Below are positions 25,142 to 34,002 of a stretch of 64,000 bases of DNA, one piece after another. Origin of the DNA: Roseovarius indicus (GTDB lineage: Bacteria > Pseudomonadota > Alphaproteobacteria > Rhodobacterales > Rhodobacteraceae); contig NZ_CP031598.1 in NCBI RefSeq assembly GCF_008728195.1, forward strand, positions 2,852,001 to 2,916,000, read 5' to 3'. The notes under the pieces were generated by a model that had not been told where the DNA came from, made no database searches, and was given only the letters and a program-made list of their open reading frames with translations. Positions within the stretch are counted from its first letter, which is position 1. The number at the start of each line of letters is the position of its first letter. The position numbers were made by a program, and so were the translations under genes.

Positions 25142-26230
25142 CTACTCCGGCGCGACGGCGTTGCAGCGGTCACGGTGCCAGCCCAGCCGCACGGCCGCGC
25201 CCTCTTCGGGCAGGTCGGGGCCACCGGGGGTGGGCTGCGTCACCATCATCTCTTCACCGTTGGCCAGCCGGGCGGTGAAGGTGACATGGGTGCCGTAATA
25301 GACCTGGCTGGTCAGGGTGCCCGTCACCTCGAATTCCCGGGTTTCGCCGCCGGTCAGAAGGTCGACCGCATCCGGCCGCACGACGATGGATACGTCGCCA
25401 TCGGGCCCGTCGACATGGCCAAGCTTGGACAGACCCGGCACGATCACCTCGCCGCTGCGGCGGGTGCCGCGCAGGATGTTGGCGTCGCCGATGAAGTCGG
25501 CCACGAATTCGTTGGCGGGCTGTTCGTATACTTCGCGCGGCGTGCCATGCTGCACGATCCGCCCGTCCTTCATAATGGCAATCCGGGTCGCCAGCGCCAT
25601 CGCCTCGGCCTGGTCGTGGGTCACGAACACGAACGTGCCGCCGATGGCGCGGTGAATCTCGCGCAGCTCGTTCTGCAGCGACTTGCGCAGCTTGAGGTCG
25701 AGCGCGCCCAGCGACTCGTCGAGCAGCAGCACGGCGGGGTTCATGATCAGCGCGCGCGCCAGCGCCACGCGCTGGGCCTGCCCGCCCGACAGCGCCGCCG
25801 GCATCCGGTCTTCGAACCCTTCGAGCCGCACCAGCGACAGCATCCGCGCCACCTTCTCGTCGATCTCGGCGCGGGGGCGCTTCATCAGTTGCAGCCCGTA
25901 GGCGATGTTGGCCCGCACGCTCATATGCGGGAAAAGCCCGTAGCCCTGGAAGACCATGTTGGTGCGCCGCTTCTCGGGGCCGAGGCGGGTGACATCCTCG
26001 CCGTCGATCTCGATCCGGCCGGTGGTCGGCGCGAGAAACCCGCCGATCATCCGCAGCACGGTCGTCTTGCCACAGCCCGACGGGCCCAGCAGTGCCAGGA
26101 ACTCGCCCTCGGCAATGTCGAAATCGAGAGGCGGCACCGCCGTGACGGTGCCGTAATCCTTCGAGACACCGCCAAGGCGCACGAGCGGTCGGGGGCTTTC
26201 GCCCCCGGTTGGTTCAGTCTTGTCGCTCAT
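25142..26230 (-). CDS. potA: ABC transporter ATP-binding protein, PotA-like
   Basis: 362 residues from ATG 26230, which overlaps the binding-protein stop by four bases. Walker A GPSGCGKTT near 54, Q-loop VFQGYGLFPHM, signature LSGGQAQR, Walker B VLLLDESLGALD and switch FVTHDQAEAM. The C-terminal TOBE domain (about 280-362) is present as in importers of the CUT1/POPT type. The signature has A in place of the common Q (LSGGQAQR), which is frequent. Confidence 0.94.
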   Translation of the reverse strand: MSDKTEPTGGESPRPLVRLGGVSKDYGTVTAVPPLDFDIAEGEFLALLGPSGCGKTTVLRMIGGFLAPTTGRIEIDGEDVTRLGPEKRRTNMVFQGYGLFPHMSVRANIAYGLQLMKRPRAEIDEKVARMLSLVRLEGFEDRMPAALSGGQAQRVALARALIMNPAVLLLDESLGALDLKLRKSLQNELREIHRAIGGTFVFVTHDQAEAMALATRIAIMKDGRIVQHGTPREVYEQPANEFVADFIGDANILRGTRRSGEVIVPGLSKLGHVDGPDGDVSIVVRPDAVDLLTGGETREFEVTGTLTSQVYYGTHVTFTARLANGEEMMVTQPTPGGPDLPEEGAAVRLGWHRDRCNAVAPE

Positions 26231-27372
26231 CCCTTCAGTACACGCTCCCAGGCTTCCTGGTACTCGTCCCAGGTGGCCAGCTCGCCATCGGATTCCAGCG
26301 GGTACATCGGCACCACGTCGGTTTCCTCGGTGAAGTAGCTCTCGATATTGGCGTAATCGTAGAGCGCGTCGTTGAGATCGCTGACCTGGCTCATGGCGTC
26401 GGCATTGACCACCGGCATGGTGTTCCACTCCGCCCCCGCAAGCTGCCCCTCGACCGAGATGGCGTGGTCGATATAGGCATGTGCCGCGTCGATGTTGGAC
26501 GAGCCCTTGCCGATCGAGTAGCCCTCGATGAAGCCCATGCATTTCTCCTTCGGGTAGGCCGGGCGGATATCCACGCTGTCGCCCACCCAGGTCGAGACCG
26601 GCTCCCAGCCCTGGCACATCACGATTTCCTCGTTGGCCAGCAGGTTGATCAGCTCGCCATAGCTCGAGGCGATGGTGCGCAGGTGGTTCTTTTTCAGGTT
26701 GATCAGCATGTCGGTGACCTTCGACAGTTCATCCCGGGTCATGCGGTTGGGGTTCTCGACACCGGCCACGCGGGCCCAGGCATAGAAGTTGCCGGGATAG
26801 TCGCTGGTGATGGCCACCTTGCCCTTGTACTCGTCCTTCAGCATGTCGGTCCACGAGGTCGGCTTTTCGGCCAGGTCGGCATTGTACATCATGCAGATCG
26901 AGCCATAGGTCACCGGCACCGAGTACCACGAACCGTTCTCGCTCATGTTCTCTTCGCAATATTGCCGGATCACCGGATGCAGCTTCTCGAAGTTCGGCAC
27001 TTTCGCCAGGTCAATCGGTTCGAGCAGGTCCTGCGAGACGAGGAAGTCGTCATGGATGAAATAGGGCGTGCAAAGATCGACCTGCGACGACCCGAGGCGC
27101 AGCTTGGTGATGACCTCGTCGGCGGTGGAGATGAAGGTCTTTTCCAGCGTCGCGCCCACCGTCTCGGCAATGTCGCCGGCTTCGAGGAAGGTGTCGTAGC
27201 CTTCCCAGCCCACGTAGTTCAGGCTACCCGCGGCAAAGGCGCGGCTGGCGGTGGCACCCATCGCGCCGACACCGGCGGTGGCGGCCATCCCGGCCAGCAT
27301 CTGCCGGCGGGTGGGCGTGATGTAGGTTCTCGTGCGGGTGACGTTTGCAGGCTTGGCTTTCTTGTCGGTCAT
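26227..27372 (-). CDS. potD: Periplasmic binding protein of PotD type, Tat-exported
   Basis: 381 residues. The leader has TPTRRQMLAGMAATAGVGAMG...AFA, a twin-arginine signal with long n-region, so it is exported folded. The mature part (SLNYVGWEGYD, VDLCTPYFIHDDF, SWTDMLKDEYKGKVAITSDYPG, ANEEIVMCQGWEP) is the spermidine/putrescine-binding family. The ligand is probably cationic; the adjacent deiminase suggests a guanidino compound. 47 bases separate it from the deiminase gene. Confidence 0.92.
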   Translation of the reverse strand: MTDKKAKPANVTRTRTYITPTRRQMLAGMAATAGVGAMGATASRAFAAGSLNYVGWEGYDTFLEAGDIAETVGATLEKTFISTADEVITKLRLGSSQVDLCTPYFIHDDFLVSQDLLEPIDLAKVPNFEKLHPVIRQYCEENMSENGSWYSVPVTYGSICMMYNADLAEKPTSWTDMLKDEYKGKVAITSDYPGNFYAWARVAGVENPNRMTRDELSKVTDMLINLKKNHLRTIASSYGELINLLANEEIVMCQGWEPVSTWVGDSVDIRPAYPKEKCMGFIEGYSIGKGSSNIDAAHAYIDHAISVEGQLAGAEWNTMPVVNADAMSQVSDLNDALYDYANIESYFTEETDVVPMYPLESDGELATWDEYQEAWERVLKG

Positions 27373-27419
27373 GTCTTGGTTCCCCTGTTGGCTGAGTTTC
27401 TGGTCTTCCTCCCGGTGCG

Positions 27420-28334
27420 TTATTCTTCCGGTACGCGCTTGAGTTCGTGGCACGAGCAGTGCACGCCGCCACCGCCGAGGGCGAACATGTCGTAATCGAC
27501 CGCCGTCACCTCGAAACCGGCCTCGGTCAGAACCCGGTTGACGTTCACGTTGTGGGACATCGACAGGACCCGCTTGTTGCCCAGCGAGACGATGTTGCCG
27601 CCAAGCTTCACGCAGTCGGCATAGGGCACCACGATGCGCTCGATGCCCTGGTCGTCGAGCCAGTCGATGGCGTAGCTGGGCAGCGCATCCTCGCAGACCA
27701 GCGCGAGGCCCTTCTCGAGCATCACCACGACCGCATCCATATGCACGAATTGCGGCGGGATCGGCACGATGAACGCCTCCCAGCCCTTGTCGCGCATCCA
27801 GCCGGCGACCTGTTCGGCGCCCGCCTTGGTCGAGCGGTCCCCGGACCAGCCAAGAAGCGTGACGCCGGGCTTGATGATGACGAAATCGCCGCCTTCGAAA
27901 TGGTCCGCCGTGACCCATTTCCAGATCGGGATGCCGGCGTTGCGGTAGAAATCGCTGACCACCGAGTAATCCTGCCGCCGCACCGGCGTCTGGACGCTGG
28001 TCACCACGGCGCCCCAGGGCGTCATGAAGCTGGAATCGCGGGTGAACACGCTGCTGGGCAGGCCCTCGTCGGCCTCGACGAAGTGACAGCGCACGCCGTT
28101 CGTCTCGTAGACCTCGACCATGCGCTGGTGTTGCTGCATGGCCTTCTGCGCGTCGAAGCGATAGCCGAACTGCTCGGCATTGGCCTGGTTGACCGCCGAG
28201 ATCGAGTTGAGCGGCACCCAGCGGAAGTGGTCGGGTTTCCCCAGCAGAACATCGGTTAGAACCCCGGTCTGGGCGTTGACGCCCCAGGGGGTGGTCTCGG
28301 GGGTCGTCTTTTCGGCAATCGTGTTGGTTGTCAT
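27420..28334 (-). CDS. Arginine-deiminase/amidinotransferase-fold hydrolase
   Basis: 304 residues, pentein fold. FTRDSSFMTPWGA, HFEGGDFVI (Glu-Gly-Gly-Asp), FVHMDAVVVMLEKG (catalytic His) and the C-terminal GGGGVHCSCHEL (catalytic Cys after His) match the guanidine-modifying superfamily that includes arginine deiminase, dimethylargininase and agmatine deiminase. It hydrolyses or transfers the amidino group. The length of about 300 is nearer to dimethylargininase and ADI-like short forms than to 400-aa ADI. First gene of the operon, divergent from the LysR regulator. Exact substrate is unknown. Confidence 0.88.
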   Translation of the reverse strand: MTTNTIAEKTTPETTPWGVNAQTGVLTDVLLGKPDHFRWVPLNSISAVNQANAEQFGYRFDAQKAMQQHQRMVEVYETNGVRCHFVEADEGLPSSVFTRDSSFMTPWGAVVTSVQTPVRRQDYSVVSDFYRNAGIPIWKWVTADHFEGGDFVIIKPGVTLLGWSGDRSTKAGAEQVAGWMRDKGWEAFIVPIPPQFVHMDAVVVMLEKGLALVCEDALPSYAIDWLDDQGIERIVVPYADCVKLGGNIVSLGNKRVLSMSHNVNVNRVLTEAGFEVTAVDYDMFALGGGGVHCSCHELKRVPEE

Positions 28335-28493
28335 GGGAGTTGTCCGTTGATCGAAGCGTTAACTCACGGTAATTCAGAATCTGACTCAAACATAACGAGT
28401 ATTTCTCCGTTTTATCTTGAACTGGATTCAAATCATGATCAGAAATGCGGCAGATTTCGCGCGCGTCGCTCAGGCAATCACCGGGGTGCGAAC
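28335..28493. promoter_or_regulatory. Divergent control region between deiminase operon and lysR
   Basis: 159 bp, noticeably AT-richer than the genes around it (GTTAACTCACGGTAATTCAG and following). Expected to hold both promoters and the LysR sites; I could not single out a T-N11-A site with confidence. Confidence 0.4.
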
Positions 28494-29372
28494 ATGATCA
28501 AGCGCCGCGACCTTCCGCTTTACGCTTTGCGCAGTTTCGAGGCCGCCGCGCGACTTCAAAGCTTGACGGCCGCCGCCGAGGAGCTCGGGGTCACCTATAG
28601 CGCGATCAGCCACCAGATTCGCAAGCTCGAACAGCTGGTCGCGCTCGACCTGTTCGACCGCCGCCACAAGCCGCTGATGCTGACCGCGCGGGGCGAGGCT
28701 CTGTTCGCCAGCGTCCGCGACTCCTTCGATCAGCTGGCGCAGGCGACCGAGGGGTTGGAACGGGCCGAGCCCGGTGGCGAGCTGACCATTTCCAGCGTGC
28801 CGGGGCTGGGCACCAACTGGCTGATCCCCGAGCTGGGCGAGTTCATCCGCACCTTCCGCAGTGTCGACATCCACATCACCACGCATTTCTGGCACCGCGA
28901 GGCGCAGAACACCGATGCCGACCTGTCGATCGTCTATGGCTCGGCCGAGCATCCGGGCAAGAAGGTCACCCGGCTGGGACAGTCGCAGTTCTTCCCCGTC
29001 TGCAGCCCCCGCATCGTCGATGCGCTGGCCAAGCCCAAGACACTGGCGGGCATGGTGCTGCTGCACGATCACACGGAAGAGACGTGGTCGCGCTGGCTGC
29101 TCGAGGCCGGGTTCGACAGCATTCAGCGGCACCAGAACATGTATTTCGACAATGCCAACATGTCGCTGGAGGCCGCGCGCCGCGGGCTGGGCGTGGCGAT
29201 GGGCGACCGGGTGACGGTCAAGAGCGACCTTGCCGAGGGCCGGCTGATCCGGCTCTTCGACAAGTCGGTGCCGGCCATCCACCCCTATTACATCGTCACC
29301 AAGGCCGAGGATAAGGCCCTGCCGGTGGCCCGCGCGCTCGAGGCGTGGCTGATCGATCGGTTCAGCGACTGA
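28494..29372 (+). CDS. LysR-family regulator, GcvA-like
   Basis: 292 residues from ATG 28494. N-terminal HTH: LPLYALRSFEAAARLQSLTAAAEELGVTYSAISHQIRKLEQLVALDLFDR, the GcvA/AmpR-type variant with LPxLxALRxFEAAAR. The effector domain follows from about 95. Divergent from the deiminase-ABC operon across 159 bp, so it most likely controls that operon in response to its substrate. Ends seven bases before the convergent GMC gene. Confidence 0.93.
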   Translation: MIKRRDLPLYALRSFEAAARLQSLTAAAEELGVTYSAISHQIRKLEQLVALDLFDRRHKPLMLTARGEALFASVRDSFDQLAQATEGLERAEPGGELTISSVPGLGTNWLIPELGEFIRTFRSVDIHITTHFWHREAQNTDADLSIVYGSAEHPGKKVTRLGQSQFFPVCSPRIVDALAKPKTLAGMVLLHDHTEETWSRWLLEAGFDSIQRHQNMYFDNANMSLEAARRGLGVAMGDRVTVKSDLAEGRLIRLFDKSVPAIHPYYIVTKAEDKALPVARALEAWLIDRFSD

Positions 29373-29378
29373 CGCGGC

Positions 29379-31082
29379 TCAGCCTCGGCCGAGAATGGCG
29401 TCAGATAGCTTCTCGGCGATCATGATGGTGGTGATGTTGATATTGGCGCAAGGGATGCGCGGCATGACCGAGGCATCCGCCACGCGCAGCCCCTCGACCC
29501 CGATGACCCGGCCATCCGGGTCGACCCCCGCGGCCGGGTCTGTCGCGCCGCCCATGGCAACCGTGCCGCAGGCATGCCAGTTGCCAAGCACCGTGTCGCG
29601 GATGAAGCGCTCCAGCTCGGCGTCATCGTCGCGCATGCTCGTGATGTCATAGCCCCGTACCGCCATGCCGATCATCGCCTTGCGCAGCGTCGGGTGCAGG
29701 TCGAGCAGCTTCGCCCCGATGGCGTTCACCGTCCTCGACAGCGGGTCCTTCTGCCCCAGCCGGCGGATCCAGGTCGTGTAGGCCCCCGCGAAGGCGCCCT
29801 GCCCCACGGCGGCCAGCTCGGGCGCGTGCAAAAGGTCGATGGCAAAGCGGACGCCGAGTTTCATCCGCTCCATGTCGCGCGGGTCGGACAGCAGGTTGAA
29901 GGCCACGAAGGGTTCGTCAGCCGGGTCAGCCGAGCGCAGCTCGACAAAGCCCGTGGAATGCGCCTGATCGGGGCCGACGCGCAGCACGCCCAGCTGGTGG
30001 CCGATGGGGGTCTGGTCGAACCGGGCGCTGAGCGACATTTTCATGTCGCCGGGCGCGCAGCCGTCGAGGCCGGAAGAGAAGCGCGTGTAGACGAGGAAGG
30101 CATTGGCCATCGTGCCGGGCATCCGCGCCTCGGGGCGCAGGTGCAGGCCAAGGCCCACCAGCGGGTGATCCTGCAGGTTCCGACCGATGCCGCGCCGGTC
30201 GGCCAGTACGGGAATGCCGTGCTCGGCGAGATGCGCGGCAGGGCCAATGCCGTGGCGCATCAGGATTGCGGGTGTATGCAGGGCCCCGGCGCAGAGGATC
30301 ACCTCGCCCGCGTCGACGCGTTCGGTCGTGCCATCGGGCCGCGCGAGGGTCACGCCGGTGGCGCGGTGCCCGTCGAAGATGATCCGCTCCAGCGTGGTCT
30401 CGGCCATGATCCGCAGGTTCGCCCTGCGGCGCGTCACCTGGTCGAGATAGGCCACAGCCGCCGACACCCGGCGGCCATAGACGTTGTTCTTGGGAAAGGG
30501 GAAGCAGCCGGTCCCGGCCACGTCGTGGCAGTCGTCGTGATAGTCCAGCCCCTGCCCCGCCAGCGAGTCACGGAAGGCCAGCGCGAAGCCCGACCAGTTA
30601 TCCGGGAAGGTACGTTGCAACGGCACCGGCCCGTCGCGGCCATGTTTCGGCCCGTCGAAATCCATATCCCGCTCCAGCCGCCGGAAATAGGGCAGACAGT
30701 CGTCGTAGCTCCAACCCGTGGCGCCCAACCCCTCCCACCGGTCATAATCCGACGGGATGCCGCGCAGGGCCACCTGCCCGTTCACGCTCGACCCGCCGCC
30801 CATCACGCGGGCCTGTTCGTAGCGGTGTTCTTCGAGGCTCCTGCCGCCGGTATTGCCCACCGGGTCGCGGGTGACGGTCAGCTTGGTCCAGTAGCGGTTG
30901 TCCTTGAAGTAATCCGGCAAATAGCCGTCGGCGTAGATCGACGCCGGCACCTCGTAGGGCGGCGTGTCCGGCCCCGCCTCGACCAGCAGCACGCGCGAGC
31001 GCCCGTCCGCCGACAGCCGGTTCGCCAGCACGCAGCCAGACGAGCCCCCACCAATCACGATGTAGTCGTACCGTTCCGTCAT
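29379..31082 (-). CDS. GMC-family flavoprotein oxidoreductase (choline dehydrogenase-like)
   Basis: 567 residues. FAD-binding YDYIVIGGGSSGCVLANRL at the N-terminus, GMC signature 1 (YEQARVMGGGSSVNGQVALRG), signature 2 (GALHTPAILMRHGIGP), and C-terminal catalytic region NWHACGTVAMGG..(His) and IPCANINITTIMIAEKLSD. Oxidises an alcohol on a polyol, sugar or choline-like substrate, passing electrons to the respiratory chain. Last gene of the TRAP operon, three bases after dctM. Similar enzymes are annotated as choline dehydrogenase, but the betaine genes are not here. Confidence 0.93.
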   Translation of the reverse strand: MTERYDYIVIGGGSSGCVLANRLSADGRSRVLLVEAGPDTPPYEVPASIYADGYLPDYFKDNRYWTKLTVTRDPVGNTGGRSLEEHRYEQARVMGGGSSVNGQVALRGIPSDYDRWEGLGATGWSYDDCLPYFRRLERDMDFDGPKHGRDGPVPLQRTFPDNWSGFALAFRDSLAGQGLDYHDDCHDVAGTGCFPFPKNNVYGRRVSAAVAYLDQVTRRRANLRIMAETTLERIIFDGHRATGVTLARPDGTTERVDAGEVILCAGALHTPAILMRHGIGPAAHLAEHGIPVLADRRGIGRNLQDHPLVGLGLHLRPEARMPGTMANAFLVYTRFSSGLDGCAPGDMKMSLSARFDQTPIGHQLGVLRVGPDQAHSTGFVELRSADPADEPFVAFNLLSDPRDMERMKLGVRFAIDLLHAPELAAVGQGAFAGAYTTWIRRLGQKDPLSRTVNAIGAKLLDLHPTLRKAMIGMAVRGYDITSMRDDDAELERFIRDTVLGNWHACGTVAMGGATDPAAGVDPDGRVIGVEGLRVADASVMPRIPCANINITTIMIAEKLSDAILGRG

Positions 31083-31085
31083 CGC

Positions 31086-32363
31086 TCAGCCGCCGTAGAG
31101 ATCGGGCAGGACCATCACCAGCGCCGGCACGAAGGTGATGAGCAGCAGCACGGCAATCGATACCAGCAGGAAGGGCATGTTCGCCAGCGCCAGCCGTTCC
31201 GGCGATATCCGGGCGATGGTGGCGCCGATGAAGAGGCTGATGCCCACCGGCGGGGTGATCATCCCGATGGTCAGGTTGATCGCCACGATGATACCGAAAT
31301 GCACCGGGTCGAGCCCGATGCCGGTGACCACCGGCAGCAGGATCGGCACGAGGATGATCAGCGCCGCGATCATCTCCATGAAGGCGCCCAGGACCAGCAG
31401 CATCAGGTTGATCAGCAGCAGAACCACGATCGGGTTGTCCGAGACCGACTGGATCGCCGCCGTCACCGTGGCGGGCACTTGCTCCTTGGTCAGGATCCAG
31501 CTCAGCGGCGCGGCGATGGCGACGATGATAAGCGCGCTGCCGGTCGTACGCGCGCTCTGGATCACGATGCCCGGCAGGTCGCGCCAGCTGATCTCGCGGT
31601 AGATCAGCATCCCCACGACCAGCGCGTAGAGACAGGCCACCGCCGCCGCCTCGGTCGGGGTGAAGAAGCCCGAGAAGATGCCGCCCAAGATGATGATCGG
31701 CATACCCAGCGGCAGAAGCCCGTCGAGAAACGCCTTGAGGAAGGCCACGATCGAGAACCGCCCCTTCTCGCCGAAGCCGTAGCGCCACGCATAAACCGAA
31801 ACCAGCAGCATCTGCGCCACTCCCAAAAGGATGCCCGGCACGATCCCGGCAAGGAACAGCGCGTTGACCGATACGCCCGCCACAACGGCATAGACGATCA
31901 GGATGATGCTCGGCGGGATGATCGGCCCGATCAGCGAGGACGAGATCGTGACCGAGGTGGCGAACTCCGTCGGGTAGCCCCGCTCGCGCATCGACTTGAT
32001 CATGATGCTGCCGACCGCGGCGGTATCCGCCGCCGCCGAGCCCGAGATACCGGCAAAGAGCATCGAGACCACGATATTCACATGCGCCAGCCCCCCGCGC
32101 ACCCAACCGACCATCGACTCGGCCAGCGCCACCAGCCGCCGCGTGGTGCCGCCCGCGTTCATCAGGTTGCCCGCCAGCATGAAGAACGGCACCGCCATCA
32201 GCACGAAGACATCGATCCCGGCAAAGGCGCGGTGCGGAATGGTCACCGGGTTCACCCCGGAAAAGATGAAATAGACCACCACCGACATGCCCATCACCGC
32301 ATAGATCGGCAGGCCGATCAGCAGCGTCAGGAAAAAGGTGGCGGCAAGGGCTGTCAGTTCCAC
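31086..32363 (-). CDS. dctM: TRAP transporter large permease, DctM type
   Basis: 425 residues with about twelve membrane helices. VPFFMLAGNLMNAGGTTRRLV, FAGISGSAAADTAAVGSIMIKSM and GMITPPVGISLFIGATIA are signature segments of the DctM ion-coupled permease. GTG start at 32363 overlaps dctQ by ten bases. Sodium-driven uptake in the inner membrane with DctQ and DctP. Confidence 0.95.
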   Translation of the reverse strand: MELTALAATFFLTLLIGLPIYAVMGMSVVVYFIFSGVNPVTIPHRAFAGIDVFVLMAVPFFMLAGNLMNAGGTTRRLVALAESMVGWVRGGLAHVNIVVSMLFAGISGSAAADTAAVGSIMIKSMRERGYPTEFATSVTISSSLIGPIIPPSIILIVYAVVAGVSVNALFLAGIVPGILLGVAQMLLVSVYAWRYGFGEKGRFSIVAFLKAFLDGLLPLGMPIIILGGIFSGFFTPTEAAAVACLYALVVGMLIYREISWRDLPGIVIQSARTTGSALIIVAIAAPLSWILTKEQVPATVTAAIQSVSDNPIVVLLLINLMLLVLGAFMEMIAALIILVPILLPVVTGIGLDPVHFGIIVAINLTIGMITPPVGISLFIGATIARISPERLALANMPFLLVSIAVLLLITFVPALVMVLPDLYGG

Positions 32364-32878
32364 AGTCGGTTCCCCGCGTCGGCGTCAGGCGGTGTCAGGA
32401 TATCGCCGGTCACGACCCGGTGCAGGGCGTCGACCAGTAGCGAAAGCAGCATCAGCAGCGTGCCCACGAAAAGCGGCGCATAGACCAGCCACAGCGGGAT
32501 ATGCAGGTTGGCCGACGACCGCCCCGTCTTGATCATCAGCTGCACCAGCCCCAGCGCGTACCAGCTGAAGAAGGCGAGAAAGGCCAGCAGGATCAGGCGT
32601 CGCAGCACCCAGAGCACGGCCTGCACCTTCGGGCCGCACATCTTCGAGAGCGACTCCATCCCGATCAGGTCGCCATACCGCGCGCCCGCGGCGGTGGCGA
32701 GAAAGACGATCCAGACCAGCGAGTACCGCGCCAGCTCGTCCAGCCCGCGCACCCGCAGCGACGAGTTGCGCACCAGCACGTCGAGCAGCACGGCCCCCAG
32801 CATGAACAGCATCACCGCCACCACGAGGATGCGGATCAGGCGTTCGATGACGAGGCTGGTGCGATGTATCCGCTCCAA
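32354..32878 (-). CDS. dctQ: TRAP transporter small permease, DctQ type
   Basis: 174 residues, four membrane helices (about 12-35, 48-68, 90-110, 135-155) with the typical GLDELARYSLVWIVFLATAAGARYGDLIGMESL segment. I choose TTG at 32878, which has AGGAG at good spacing; a GTG at 32914 would add 12 residues but has no ribosome site. 61 bases follow dctP. Confidence 0.9.
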   Translation of the reverse strand: MERIHRTSLVIERLIRILVVAVMLFMLGAVLLDVLVRNSSLRVRGLDELARYSLVWIVFLATAAGARYGDLIGMESLSKMCGPKVQAVLWVLRRLILLAFLAFFSWYALGLVQLMIKTGRSSANLHIPLWLVYAPLFVGTLLMLLSLLVDALHRVVTGDILTPPDADAGNRLWN

Positions 32879-32939
32879 GGCGAGGCTCCTGTCAGGGGTC
32901 AGGGCCCGGCGCACGCCACCGCGCGCCGGGCCATCGGGT

Positions 32940-33944
32940 TTACTTGGCCGAGGGCAGTTCCTGGATTTCGGCCATCAGGTCACGCACCCACGGCTCGAGA
33001 TCCTGCGAGTATTTCTCGCGCACCGGGGCCGTGGCCTCGACGAAGCTCGACAGGTCGTCGATCTCGTTGACCTTGAGGCCCTCCTGCTTCATCGCCTCCA
33101 GCGCCTCTGCATCCATCGAGGCATAGTCGCTGTTGTTCTTCTCGACGGTCTGCTTGCCGATCTCGTCGACCAGGGCCTGCTCTTCCGCCGACATCGCGTC
33201 GTAGGTCGACTTGCTCATCACCAGCACGGCGATGTTGGCGACGGTGGGCAGCAGGGTCAGGTATTCCTGCACCTCGTTGAAGCGCATGGCGTTGAGCGCC
33301 GACAGGGCGTTTTCGTTGCCGTCCACGGTGCCGGTCTGCAGCGCGCCGTAAAGCTCGGCGAAGGAGGTCGAGGCGACCTGCGAGCCAAGCGCCTCGTAGG
33401 TGTCGATATGCGCCGAGACGCCCATCGTCCGCATCTTGATATCCTCGAAATCCGCCGCGGTCTCGATCGGCCGGATATTGTTCATCGGATAGCGGAAGGC
33501 CGGCGAGCCGATGCCGATCAGCTTGAAGCCCGCCGCGTCGGCCTCCTCGTAGAATTTCGAGAAGTCGAGCGTGCTCAGCGCCTCCTCGATATGCTCGGGG
33601 CTGTGGAACACGAAAGGCATGTTGAAAAGCTCGAAAGACGGCACGAAGCTCGCCATCGCGGCGGTGTGCACCCAGGTGAAATCCATCGTGCCCAGCAACA
33701 GCGCGTCAAGCGCGTCGCGCTCGCCGCCCATGGCGCCGCTCGGATGCACCTCGAGCGTCCACTTGCCGTCGGTCTCCTCCGCCATCTTCTCTTTCATGAA
33801 CATCGCCGAGGTGTGGTACGGGAACTGCTCGGCCACCACGTGGCCAAGCGTCATGGTGCGTTCCTGAACCTCCTGTGCCGCGGCGCCCGCGACCCCCGCC
33901 AGTGACATCGCGGCGCCAAGCGCCACGCTCCTGAAGTAACTCAT
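32940..33944 (-). CDS. dctP: TRAP transporter substrate-binding protein, DctP type
   Basis: 334 residues with signal peptide (MSYFRSVALGAAMSLAGVAGAAAQ). Mature part: TLGHVVAEQFPYHTSAMFMKEKM, IKMRTMGVSAHIDTYEALGSQV with the conserved arginine that holds a carboxylate, and FAELYGALQTGTVDGNENAL. The arginine implies an acidic ligand such as a sugar acid. GGGAGGA precedes the ATG. It lies 58 bases after the aldehyde dehydrogenase in the same operon. Confidence 0.94.
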   Translation of the reverse strand: MSYFRSVALGAAMSLAGVAGAAAQEVQERTMTLGHVVAEQFPYHTSAMFMKEKMAEETDGKWTLEVHPSGAMGGERDALDALLLGTMDFTWVHTAAMASFVPSFELFNMPFVFHSPEHIEEALSTLDFSKFYEEADAAGFKLIGIGSPAFRYPMNNIRPIETAADFEDIKMRTMGVSAHIDTYEALGSQVASTSFAELYGALQTGTVDGNENALSALNAMRFNEVQEYLTLLPTVANIAVLVMSKSTYDAMSAEEQALVDEIGKQTVEKNNSDYASMDAEALEAMKQEGLKVNEIDDLSSFVEATAPVREKYSQDLEPWVRDLMAEIQELPSAK

Positions 33945-34002
33945 TTTATCCTCCCATTCAGGTTTCTTGGTTCAAACATCCCGCCCGCGCCAGGCTTTTC
34001 CC

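Noticed and set aside
20978..28334. Calling the ABC importer a spermidine/putrescine system outright
   Set aside because: The family also carries opines and other cations; neighbouring enzymes point to a guanidino compound, so only family symbols are used.
29574..32483. 969-codon open frame on the plus strand
   Set aside because: Antisense to GMC oxidoreductase and TRAP genes; low-complexity His/Arg/Asp composition, no domain.
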